The notes below the pieces were generated by a model that did not search any database, had not been told where the DNA came from, and saw only the letters and a list, made by a program, of their open reading frames with translations. Below are positions 53,701 through 64,000 of a stretch of DNA of 64,000 bases, one piece after another. The number at the start of each line of letters is the position of its first letter. Position 1 is the stretch's first letter. The DNA is from Ceratothoa steindachneri. Lineage: Eukaryota > Arthropoda > Malacostraca > Isopoda > Cymothoidae. A program made the position numbers and the translations under genes. The stretch is from NCBI GenBank assembly GCA_963969495.1, contig OZ018326.1, forward strand, positions 155,808,900 to 155,872,899. The letters are read 5' to 3'.

Positions 53701-56057
53701 TTAACATACTTGCGCATAATTATGTGCGTACCCATTTCAAGCCTTCATAGGATTTATATGACACTCATCTGTGAGGCTTCATTGTCAATCCTATTTTGCC
53801 TTGCAATGTGGCACTACAAGCCCATGGTTTTATGTTCACCATAAGATGAATAAAATAAAGCTGAATGAGAAAAGAGAGGAAATAAATAAATGGGCACAAG
53901 ATTACGAAAATAAATATATTAGGAACAAAAGGAAATATTAAGCAAATTATAAATTATGTGGATCGGTATGTGGCAAATAAAATAAATAGGTATATAATTA
54001 TATAAACTAATGCGAATTTACAACAAGGTTGATTCAGGAATACAATAAGAAGTTACAACAAAGCTGGAACAACGTGGAGGAAATTATGAACTTCGAAAGA
54101 GAGTAACAAATCACTGAAAAATAAGAAATAATTACTAATCTTTACTAAGTATATTAATTTATGGTTTGTGAGATATCTGTGAATGCAAACAAATGACGTA
54201 AAATAAGTGATAAGTGATGTATGTAAGTGATATAAGTAACTTAAGTAACTTTTGATTTACGACGATCAGAAAGAGTGGCATAATTTAATTTAGAGCTCAT
54301 CCGAGTCGGCCGCCTTGGCCCGACAGTAAACTTATGTTCGCGGCTATGCAGGCCCTGCATTGAGCCTACTTCAGAAAAGCCCTAATAAAGCAGCGTATTG
54401 CGACTAAATACATTTTAAAGAGTTTTCCGTGGGCACTTGTGTTAATTTTGGATCTGTTAAATATTGTATATTTGGAGTAGTATTAAAGGAAAAGGCTACT
54501 CATGGTACAACTAGAAAGCTAACAGGCTCTGTGTCCCTCTTGTTCTTATATCTAAGCACCCCCTCCCATTCATACTACCTACATTCCCCCGCATAGCATC
54601 TCAATTTGAATCTTACACTTCTGACACTCTGGTCCCTACACTAAGACTAGCATCTACCCTGATAGTCTCAGCCTTGCTTTTCACATGAACACTTTCCTAT
54701 CTACTCAGATCATACAACAAATGTTTTAGCCTCAAGTAATCAACAACGCCAACGATTTACTCTCTCTACCAAAACAACGGTCGAAGTACGGAAAATGCTC
54801 ACCCTCGATTTTTTGTATAATTTATAGGTGTGCGAGGATACGGGTTATGGCGTTTAGGTTTCTCTAATGCAATATAGCGTGTTTTGAGGTAATTAGTTAC
54901 TGAGCGCTAACCTTGGGCTGACTCCAATTGGGAAAGACTATCCTCTTGTTTGATTCTGGCGTTTGTAAGCTTGGTAAGAGGATCGGTTGATTATCCGTAG
55001 GAAAATGAAATCCTTGAAGGCGGATTCTCGGACTTTTTATTGGACGGAGAATCGGTAGGCCTAGGCGCAATGAATTCATTTGCTGTATGTTGGGTATTTG
55101 AGGCTGGCCTACTAATGTCGTTGTCTACTTTTGACCTACGCATTCTCTTCTCGAGCTGACAGTTGACCTTGTTACTGATGAGGGAACTCCTTACTAATCT
55201 CAGGTGCTACTTTTAGATGTTATTTATCGTGTAGAAAAATGTAGGCGTGACCCACTGTTGGTCAATCATGTGGTTTGAGCGGAGCTTACTTGAATGTAAA
55301 GTTTATTCGTGTGCACAGGGGGATAGAGAGAAAATGAGCAAGGAGTTTGGATTCAGGCCCCTGTGACATAATTTTATCCTGAGGCCAAATATAATTTTAG
55401 GAAATAATATTTCGTGTTTCACGGCTCTGTGACAATAAACAAAGGCCCAGCATCTTCCTTGTTTCTCAGCTCGGTGTGTTGATAAATTTATCTCCACAGT
55501 TGTTTCAACGTCTCCAGAATTTTTGACACGACCCGAATGGTTAGCAAAGATAGCGCGAGAGGCGCCTTTTGGTCGTGTGAGTGTGCGTGCATGTGATCGT
55601 GTGAAAGAGTCTCGAATATATTTTTGACTATATAACCTTTACAAGAGAGTGGCGTAGGAAGCGTAGGGGCCATGATGTCCATGACCACCACACTTTTGAA
55701 ACTGTGGGGGCCAACATGTGTTTTGGGCCCCACGCTTTTTGGCAAGGACAGAAAAGGAAATAGGGGTTTTGAGCATAGCGAAAAATATAATTTTGGTCAT
55801 TGGCTAGTCAGAAATCACACAAAAAGGAAGAGTCATCCGTTCAAAAACCCATCAGCTCCCGTTCCCTCTCTCGCTAGGCAGAATTTGTGAGTTAACCGTC
55901 CTAGTGACGTCACAAGAAAACCCTAGATTTCTTGGTGCCGTCTGCGTGAGTTGGCGTGTGTGTTTCGCGATCATCTTGTTTTGTGTTATTTCGACGATAT
56001 TCCTCTTTCATCTTGCCCTCGGCGTATCGTGAGTGTTATTATCGATATAGTTACTCT
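53701..56057. other. Unassigned region
   Basis: A 16-bp palindrome CGCATAATTATGTGCG near 53,714 and an otherwise AT-rich stretch to 54,300, then mixed sequence. No frame on either strand is recognisable. 55,900-56,057 is GT/GC-richer and precedes the candidate small gene. Confidence 0.45.
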
Positions 56058-56256
56058 ATGGAGGTAAGGTATTTTGTGGGTTTTCGTCTCTTTTGAGCTT
56101 TTTCTATGCTGTTTTTCCTCGCAGGAGGCACCGTATCCTTCCTCCCCGCTCCCTCCTCCCCAAAGCTTTGTTTTTTTTCTATGGAAATTCTACAGATTTA
56201 TGAAAGAAATTTCCTCAGATTTCCTTAAAAACAATATTTTGGAGGACCATTTATGA
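56058..56256 (+). CDS. Possible two-exon small ORF (speculative)
   Basis: ATG-GAG at 56058-56063 is followed immediately by a donor GTAAGGT; an acceptor TTTTTCCTCGCAG ends at 56124, giving a 61-nt intron. Joining gives an open frame of 45 codons (EEAPYPSSPLPPPQSF; FMKEISSDFLKNN) with stop at 56254-56256. The Pro/Ser-rich then amphipathic peptide matches nothing I know. All signals are short enough to occur by chance. Confidence 0.15.
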
Positions 56257-56341
56257 ACATTATCTATCCAATAATAAAGCGCCAAATATTTTTAGCAACA
56301 AAAATATAAGATAATGTGGAATAAATAACATAAGGGATTTC

Positions 56342-56343
56342 TC

Positions 56344-56406
<63 letters not shown>

Positions 56407-56428
56407 CTCTCTCTATCTCTTTCTCTCG
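56342..56428. repeat. (CT)n microsatellite
   Basis: About 85 bp of CT with occasional CTAT units. The long - strand frame through it (56264-57007) is a shadow. Confidence 0.95.
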
Positions 56429-56737
56429 GGATGCTTCCAAGAAGAGGTCCAACCTGAATAGCTCACTCAAGGAACATCTCCTTGAACCGACGCCTGTCAG
56501 ATTTGTGTATGGCAGAGGGGGTCTCTTTTGTGGACCCTTAGGAAAGGCTGTACTCTGTAACATGATACAGGATGTCGTGGAGCGGACCAAAATGAGAGTC
56601 TGGCACAGAGTGAGGGCGGACTTATTCCAGTACGCCCATGTCACTCCTGGAACGACCTTCTCATAGGTCACAAAGAAGGGTGCCCTCTCGCCAACAAATA
56701 AGCCGGGAAACGGAAAAGCGTAGGGAGTCCTACCTCC

Positions 56738-58703
56738 GTGGACTCCCTGAAAGTTCTTCTGTTTAATGCGAGGTCGATCAGGAAAAAGTTTCTTAAACTT
56801 CGTGGCCTCGTAACGACGGAAGAACTTGAAATGGTAGCCATAACAGAGTGGTGGGTAAAAACCTCGAACAGAGATTTTGAAGGTGAATTCACGATTCCCG
56901 GTTACCAACTCTTGCAAAAAGATAGGCATGACAGAGAGAGTGGCGGTGTGATGTTGTATGTCAAGGATAAACTTAAATCCACGAACTGCAACATTGTATC
57001 CGACCACGAGCTACTAGGAGTTGACCTAGATATAGCTCCTGCCAGATACAGAACCCTGGTGCTTTACAGACCCCCTACCCAACTCGTTGAAAAGGACAGG
57101 GATCTGTACCGGCTAGTGGGTGAACTTTTTCAAGACAGTGTGTGTATCGCCATGGGTTATTTCAATACCCAAGTTGACTGGGAAACGAGAGAACCCTGTG
57201 GCAAGAACGCACTACTCCTGAGTTCGCGAACAACGAGTTCCTGACTCAATGGGTGAGAGAGCCGACGAGAGATAATAATACTCTCGACTTGGTTTTTACC
57301 TCTGAGGATGACATCGCTGAGGATCTTTCTGTATGCGAAGAGCTCGGTGGCAGTGATCACCGACTATTCAGATTTATAGTCAAGGTCCCCAAGGTAGAGT
57401 CTGCGACTGGTAAATCTAGGAAACTTGATTTGAGAAGAGCAGACTTTGCAGGTCTTCGTGCTGGATTGACTGATGCGAAGCTAGAAGTATGCGAGGATGT
57501 TAATGATTCGTGGAATAGATTCAAAAGTACGTTCATGAGTCTTCAATCACGATTCATCCCTTTGAGAAGCCTTCATCGGTCTTCGGTTCAACCAAAATGG
57601 TTTAATCTAGAAATTGGTCAACTTCTGAGGGAGCAAAGAACGGTGTACCGGCCGTCAAAGATCTCTACTGACTTTGAAGAGTACCGTAGGCTGGCTAGGA
57701 GAGTGAAGTCCAGCATAAGGGTGGCAAAGTGTGACGAGGAGCTCCGCCTGGCGAGACTTTGCAAGGAGAATCCCAAGGCGTTCTTTGGTTATGTAAATAG
57801 CCGTAAACCAATCCATCGCACAATTGGCCCTTTAGTGAATGAGGAGGGGGCATTAAAACATTCAGATGAAGAAAATGCTAACCTCCTGAACGACTACTTC
57901 TCTTCAGTGTTTACTGAAGAGTGTGGTCCCATCTCCCAGCCCGCCTACAAGAAGATCTCCGGAAGATTGGGGAGTGGTCAGACACGTGGAAAATGCCTTT
58001 TAACGTGAATAAATACAAAGTAATGCATATTGGCCACTGAACTATCCAATCACGGTATATCCTTAAGTACACTGCTCTTGAACGCACTGATATCGAGAAG
58101 GACTTGGGTGTAACAATCACTAGTGACCTCAAGTTCTCGAAACAGTGCATAGAGGTGGAGAAAAAGGCCCAAAGGATGTTAGGCTATATAAAGCGACAGT
58201 TTGGATATCGAAACAAGGAAATAGTACTCTGTTTGTACAATTCACTTGTCCGACCGAACCTGGAGTATGCTGTACAATTTTGGAGTCCTTCGTTTCGAAA
58301 GGATGTCGCAAGATTGGAACGTGTGCAAGCCAGGGCGACCAAACTGATTCCCTCTATCAGACACAAAAGTTACGACAATAGATTAAGGGAATTAGATCTG
58401 TTCTCGTTGGAGACTCGGAGACTGCGTGATCAGCTTATCGAAGTGTTTAAAATACCTCGAGGCTTCGACATTACAGACTACACTGGTGTTTTCCAACTTA
58501 GTGAGGGCAGAACTAGAAATCACGGCTACAAACTTAAGCTGAAGCGTTACCACCGCGATCTGTGTGGGGTATTTTTCACATACAGCATATGTAGTACTCG
58601 TAGCTGGAACGCACTTCCAGTGGAAGTTGTCAATAGCAATTCTGTTGATCAGTTCAAGACAAGACTGGACAAAGTCTTGAAAAATGGCCGTTTGGGCAGG
58701 TAA
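56738..58703 (+). pseudogene. CR1-like LINE lacking the RT catalytic core
   Basis: The endonuclease frame 56738-57244 has LLFNARSIRKKF, AITEWW (catalytic Glu), SGGVMLYVKDKL, LVLYRPPTQ and a MGYFNTQVDW block (Tyr where GDFN has Asp). 57253-58008 continues with NNTLDLVFTS, LGGSDHRLFRF (Ser-Asp-His), QPKWFNLEIGQLLREQRT, KAFFGYVNSRK and LLNDYFSSVFTEE. Near 57,950 it jumps, by deletion of roughly 200 codons, to IGEWSDTWKMPFNVNKYKVM, then YIKRQFGYRNKEIVLCLYNS, NLEYAVQFWSPSFRKDVA, RVQARATKLIPSI and TRSWNALPVEVVNS up to the stop at 58,703. RT motifs 1-5, including xADD, are missing. 5' leader and 3' tail are not clearly bounded. Confidence 0.88.
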
Positions 58704-60100
58704 GCTGTTGGGCAGAACTGTGCCTGCTCGACTGCTAGTCCCAAGGTACCCTCTCTGAATGGACCGTAAGGCTTTCTGGCGTACTTCTTACCCTTGTAGC
58801 TCCTTGTAGCGCTCTCTCTCTCTCTATAATCTGTAGTTTTTATTGGAAATTTGTAAGCATAGAAGGAACTAGGAAGAACTAGCTCAAAACTAACTCAATA
58901 CTCAGGCTTGCCGGATGTTACATTTTTTGGTTTCGGGAGATCCATTGGATGTACCTGAAATTCTGCAATTTGGTGCGAGTTATTACCGATCGCTTATGAA
59001 TGAATTTCCATCAGCCCTTATATAAATGAAAATATATCCTTAGGTTTTATGATATTATCTTAAAAATTTGTAACTTCTTTAGTTTTACCTAAAAAATTGG
59101 AATTCCTTAAAGGCCTTCAAAAGAGCCATAATTTCCTCAAACTAAAGAAATTTTACTTAAAAGTGAGAGCCCTGCTCCTCCCATGCTATTCTCAGCTGTC
59201 GGGTTTTTTTTATATTTTCTTGTTGTTTTTCCCTTTTTTAGGTAGTTTCTCTCTTATTTTCCAGCTGTTTCTCAATAGTAGCTTGGGTTTTTTGTTAGTT
59301 TTGGGAGTTATTACTTTTGGGGGGTAAAATTATATTTTTCAGTTACGGGGAGGAGGCGAGTTGGGAATGTTTTTGTGTGCATATTTTTACGTTTATTGTT
59401 TTTGTTGATGTGTATGTATTTTCGCGGTCGCGGTTGGGTTAGAAGCTTGCTTAGTTCGTAACCGTATTTGTTTTTCGACTCCAAGGGTCGGTGGTCTGGT
59501 CTTTTGGTGGTGAGCTGAGCTTCTTTTGATTATCAGTAACCAATTTTGTGTAATTTTTCCAGTTGGTGTGTTAGGTTTACTGTTAAAGTGTGTAGCCAGG
59601 TCTTATTTACTGGCTGTTTTTTTGGTCATGTGTCTTTTAGGTGGGACATGTGTTTTGATGTAGCCTACAATGCAAGTGTCCGCCGAGCCTGCCCACCGCT
59701 AGCTAGTTTCAATCTTGGTGTAGGTTCAGGGTCACCAATTAAAGATGGCCTATATTTTGCACAAATAAAAATTACCATAAGGGTCAACCTTGCATAATTG
59801 TTCACATATTAATTAGACATAATATTGGTAAGTTAACAGTGAATTGAGGTTTCCCTTATATGGAAAATCTGACTTAGAATATATTCTAATAATAATAATA
59901 TATTTCATTGTTTTAATATTATAATTATAATATATTCTAATAGCAAATATAATAATAAATAAAATTATAATAATAAATATTTACTTGTGACAGAGGTGGA
60001 AATGTCAGTGAAACAAAAGACATTGTGTTAATGAACAACACACTGAAAATAGAGATGAGTCCCCTTCTCAGTCTCAGAAAAAGTGTAAAAAGTCAGTAAG
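58704..60100. other. 3' flank of the CR1-like LINE and unassigned T-rich region
   Basis: 58,704-58,900 is probably the LINE 3' UTR, with a (CT)n stretch near 58,812. 59,100-59,800 is T/G-rich with frames I do not recognise, then an (AATAAT)n-like stretch at about 59,888-59,985. Confidence 0.4.
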
Positions 60101-62410
60101 TCTTCCAGACAGAATTCTACCATTATATCGATTTTCAAGAAAAGTAAAAAACAAAATGAGCTGGACAGTCAGCAAGTTGGAAAGGAAACATTACCCAGTA
60201 CATCCTTTGGCCTGATAGATGATCTTACACAAGAAACGTTTGCATCTTCGCCATCCTGTGATATAACACAAATTGAAAACACAAACACCATATTATTTGC
60301 TGGTAATCTAGTAGTGGCGCAAGAGGATCATCATGAAATACAGTGCAATGCCATGTGTTGTCAAGAAAAATTCACACCTTATCAGCCAATAGACAATGTC
60401 ACACTTGATAAGACGGAAAGAGCGTTTTCATCCAAAGGTGAGACAAGAAGACGGACATTCCAAGCCAACAGGTAAAAGGAACATAACTAGCTAACTCTTT
60501 GTATTTCTAGGAACAAAGCATTTTTTTTACATTTGTCGATCTGGAGCAAAGTTAAACATTGTGACTTTCAGTAAAAATGCAGAGTGTGCATTTACAAGTG
60601 ATGCGTTTGAAAATTGGAAGAAAGCAACAAAAAGATTCAAGATACATGAAAAATATTCTGCACATATGGAAGCAGCATTAAAATTGAATGCACAAGGAAT
60701 TAATGTGCAGGTGAATCATCTTCTAAGTGAACAGAGCAGGAAATCACACTCAGCTCATTGCAAAGCACTTCTGACACAAATTGAATCGTTGTAGTATCTG
60801 ATAAGACAGGGTTTGTCTATCAGAGGTTACAAAGAATTGGAGGTAAATTTTATGCAGCTGTTAAAGCTCCGCAACAATGAAGTCCCAGAACTAAAGCAGT
60901 GGCTACATGACAAGAGGTACATGTTCCCTGTAATCAATAATGAACTGATTACCTTGATGGGCAATCAAGTATTAAGATCAGTCATTACTGATACACAAAA
61001 ATAAAAATGTTATGGTTTAATTGCTGATGAAGTTAATGATATCAACTGTAAAGAACAGTTCAACATTTCTAGAAGATAATGTGAATGATAAGTATGAAGT
61101 GTTTGAAGAGCCACTTGGATTTTTGGAACTACCATCTATAACTAGTGATACACTGTTCACCGTTTTGAATGATATTCTCCGAAAGGGCTCTCCTCTCATC
61201 AACAACTCCCGTGGCAAGTCATGTGATGGTGCAAGCAATATGTAAGGTCACAGAACAGGATTGGTCACACGTGTGCTGGGAAAGGAGAAGGCTGCCATCA
61301 AAATTCATTGCCTAGCTCGCTGCATAAATCTCTGTCTGCAAGACACAACCAGAAAGTCTAAGCCAGTACGTGATGTTTTGGACTTGGTAACATAAATTAC
61401 CAAACTCATCAAATTCTCTCCAAAGAGGTACCATCGGTTTGAACCAATGAAAATGGGAACACCTAATTCATCCTCACTTAAACCGGTTTGCCAGACCAGA
61501 TGGAATGTGCGAACATGTGCTTTATGCTCGGTGATCAAGAACTATTCTGCCCTTTAAGAAACGCTGGGAGTAGTGAATCGTGGCTATGATGAGTATGCAC
61601 GCCGTGCTGGAGGACAGATGGCACTGATGGAAAAAATCAGTACATATTTTGGACTGAAACTTTCTCACATAGCTTTTGGTGCAGCAGAAGAACTGTCAAG
61701 GACAATTCAGGCAAAGAGAATTACCATTTAAGCTGCAGTGAAAGCTGCAAACATCACCAAAGTCAACATATCAAGGTATTAGGACAAATAATATTTTCAA
61801 TTCATTCTATGAAAGGCAGTTGAAGAAGCCAGAGGCAAAACAGAAGATCCTGTATTGCCAAGGTACAGACGACAACCAAAACGCTTAAATGAGGGTGCAG
61901 AACCATACCACCTTGAGTCTGTGAAAGAATAATACAGGCAACAGTACTTCGAGGTGTTGAATCTTCTTGTTAGGGACTAGAGTCTAGGTTTGATCAGCAA
62001 ACTGTAAGCTTCCTCGAAAATGTGGAGCAGCTTCTGACGGAGTCAGGAAACCAGGGGCATTGCCAAATTCCAACAGAAGTACAAAAGCTTCATCAACAAG
62101 ACATGGAGTTTGACCGGCTTGAAATTCTGCTGAAGATGTCGCCAGGTGCATTGAAGAAGGCTGAAAATATGACAAAAATAAACAGTATCTCTGAATATGT
62201 AACATACTTAATGCTGAACCCGTAATTCAAAACCTTTTCAGTGAGGGGCATAAGCTGTTTAAACTGTAAATTTCATTGTCAGCCACATCTGCAACATCAG
62301 AGAGATGTAATTCGGTACTCAAAAGAATAAATAACTATTTAAGGTGTACAATGACTCAAGAAAGGAACAATAATGTGCTGATATGTCATGCACTGAAAGA
62401 TAGAACAGAT
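60100..62410 (+). pseudogene. hAT transposase of the TTF zinc-finger/DUF4371 (ZMYM-like) type, decayed
   Basis: N-terminal part near 60,345-60,470: CCQEKFTPYQPIDNVTLDK, KTERAFSSK and RRRTFQANR, matching the YQP...K-R-F zinc-finger lead-in. The catalytic and insertion region follows in pieces: NAECAFTSDAFENWKKATKR, IHEKYSAHMEAALKL (60,561-60,794), LIRQGLSIRGYKELEVNFMQ, LLKLRNNEVPELKQWL, YGLIADEVNDI (DDE first Asp region, about 61,015), SCDGASNM, GHRTGLVTRVL, AIKIHCLARCINLCLQD, VCQTRWNVRTCA, ELSRTIQAKRITI. The C-terminal dimerisation block ATSATSERCNSVLKRIN, NYLRCTMTQERNNNVLICHA ends near 62,400. Many stops and frameshifts. The element would cut and paste itself using 8-bp target duplications; ends not identified. 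Confidence 0.85.
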
Positions 62411-62454
62411 TGTCGTAGAATGCCCCCCTTTTGGTTCTAAGAGTGCTAAGAGCG

Positions 62455-63000
<546 letters not shown>

Positions 63001-63440
63001 TCTCTCTGGCGAGAGTGAGTCGAACTTGGTTCTTAAATCCAGTTAACTTGGAGTGCGGTGTGACCACCGAGTAACGAGCTCGAGGGGGAGCTTTTCTCCT
63101 TCGTTACTTATTTCCTTATGGACGAGGACTGAACTCGGGGAGGGTCTTCTTCAAGGGCGAGTATCACGGAGGGGGGTTTCTCAGACGAGAATAATTTGAA
63201 CTTGGTTCCTTACCAAGTTAACTTAGGAGTTCGGTGTGGCCACCGAATAACGGGCTCGAGGGGGGAGACTTTTCCTTCTTCTTTTCTTAATTCCTCAAGG
63301 ACGAGGAGTATCCCTGGTGTTTAAGGTGCACCAGGATATGAGGAGTCTCTCTGGCGAGAGTAAGTTGAACTTAACCTAGTTAACTTATCGTTTGGTTTGA
63401 TAACCAGGGACCAGCTTGAGGATGAGCTTCTTCTTGGCCC
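63001..63440 (+). repeat. Threefold imperfect direct repeat, period about 170-190 bp
   Basis: Landmarks GTCTCTCTGGCGAGAGT, GAACTTGGTTC, AGTTAACTT, GGTGTGRCCACCGARTAACG and GAGCTCGAGGGGG recur at about 63,001-63,105, 63,190-63,285 and 63,342-63,440. The third copy is the most diverged. Function unknown. Confidence 0.7.
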
Positions 63441-64000
63441 CTTAAGGTAGGTAGCCCTGCCTCTCTTGCAGGGTACTTCTTGGTCTGGCGAGCTAAGTAC
63501 ACTACCTCTCCAGTCTCGGTAGTTTGGTTTGATCCGAAGACTTCGTCACCTAGAGACTGACTTATACTACCTCGATTTTCCTCAGAGTTCCTCATTTATA
63601 CCTCGTCACCCCACTGGCGGAGTGGTAAGGGGGGGGAAGGGGCTTGAGGACGGCCCCAGGAGAGTTCTTTTGGCCAACAGTTTTTCCCACGAAGTCAAAC
63701 ATCGGCTCCTCGTTAGCCTTCGAGATTGGGAGAAACACGTCACCAATTTCTTATTTGACGTGAAACTAGATCTCACTCTCCTGGGGGAGATCTTACATTT
63801 TGACCTTTAGGGTCTTTCATGGCACCGAGTTGTGCCACGCTGCGGTTACGCTTTTGACTCGCCGATGCCTGGGCCGGATGTCTTTGCGGTAACCGCCTTG
63901 TGACTCCACCAAGAGTGAACGGGGGGGGGGGGGAGTGACGATTCCCCTACACAGATAATCTGTACTTAGGTCAGTAGGTCAAATTGCCAAATTATTTATT
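63441..64000. other. Unassigned GC-richer end of window
   Basis: The frame at 63529-63810 (93 codons) overlaps a - strand frame and is not recognised. G-runs at 63,628-63,640 and 63,920-63,933. Confidence 0.35.

Noticed and set aside
56264..57007. 247-codon - strand ORF
   Set aside because: Runs through a (CT)n array and the antisense of the CR1 endonuclease; a shadow frame.

Overview
The window looks like animal nuclear DNA from an arthropod, most likely a crustacean. The reasons are a short interstitial run of the TTAGG telomere motif, dense (TA)n microsatellites, decayed Jockey-, CR1- and I-like LINEs, mariner, hAT, BEL/Pao and Ty3-like remnants, and no bacterial gene organisation. The species call is inference. 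Almost every open frame is a piece of a decayed transposable element or a chance frame in low-complexity DNA.

Layout. 1-21.5 kb is a head-to-tail run of three copies of one Jockey-like LINE family ('LINE-A'), all on the + strand. Copy 1 (1-4.9 kb) is split by an unidentified 0.8 kb insertion and by a doubled tRNA-derived SINE. A 2.7 kb spacer with short tandem and inverted repeats follows. Copy 2 (7.6-16.2 kb) is split by a 4.75 kb Ty3/Gypsy-type LTR element on the - strand with matching 5-bp target duplications. Copy 3 (16.3-21.5 kb) keeps both ORFs, but broken. 21.5-35.6 kb is mostly unassigned, with a 31/62-bp minisatellite, dispersed repeats, a mariner-type fragment and two opposed fragments of I-type LINEs.

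35.66-40.31 kb carries the one convincing host gene: an intact three-exon globin predicting 165 residues. Its introns sit at the two ancestral globin positions. Its 3.7 kb first intron is packed with a CR1-like LINE remnant, a hAT-type MITE with near-perfect 8-bp target duplications, a pogo/Tigger-type MITE and four long (TA)n arrays. A polyadenylation signal follows the stop.

42-49.4 kb holds - strand remnants: LINE-A copy 4, a nearly full-length mariner, LINE-A copy 5 and a BEL/Pao protease region. 49.4-56 kb is AT-rich with a textbook hAT MITE, a MITE-like repeat and a Tc1/mariner-type transposase pseudogene. 56.7-58.7 kb is a CR1-like LINE lacking its RT core. 60.1-62.4 kb is a decayed hAT transposase of the TTF/DUF4371 (ZMYM-like) type. 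The end of the window holds a (TA)n array and a threefold GC-richer repeat that may belong to a larger element running off the edge.

No cellular pathway is encoded by neighbouring genes here. The biology is one haem-protein gene embedded in nested mobile DNA. Family assignments come from motif recognition by eye, without database searches.
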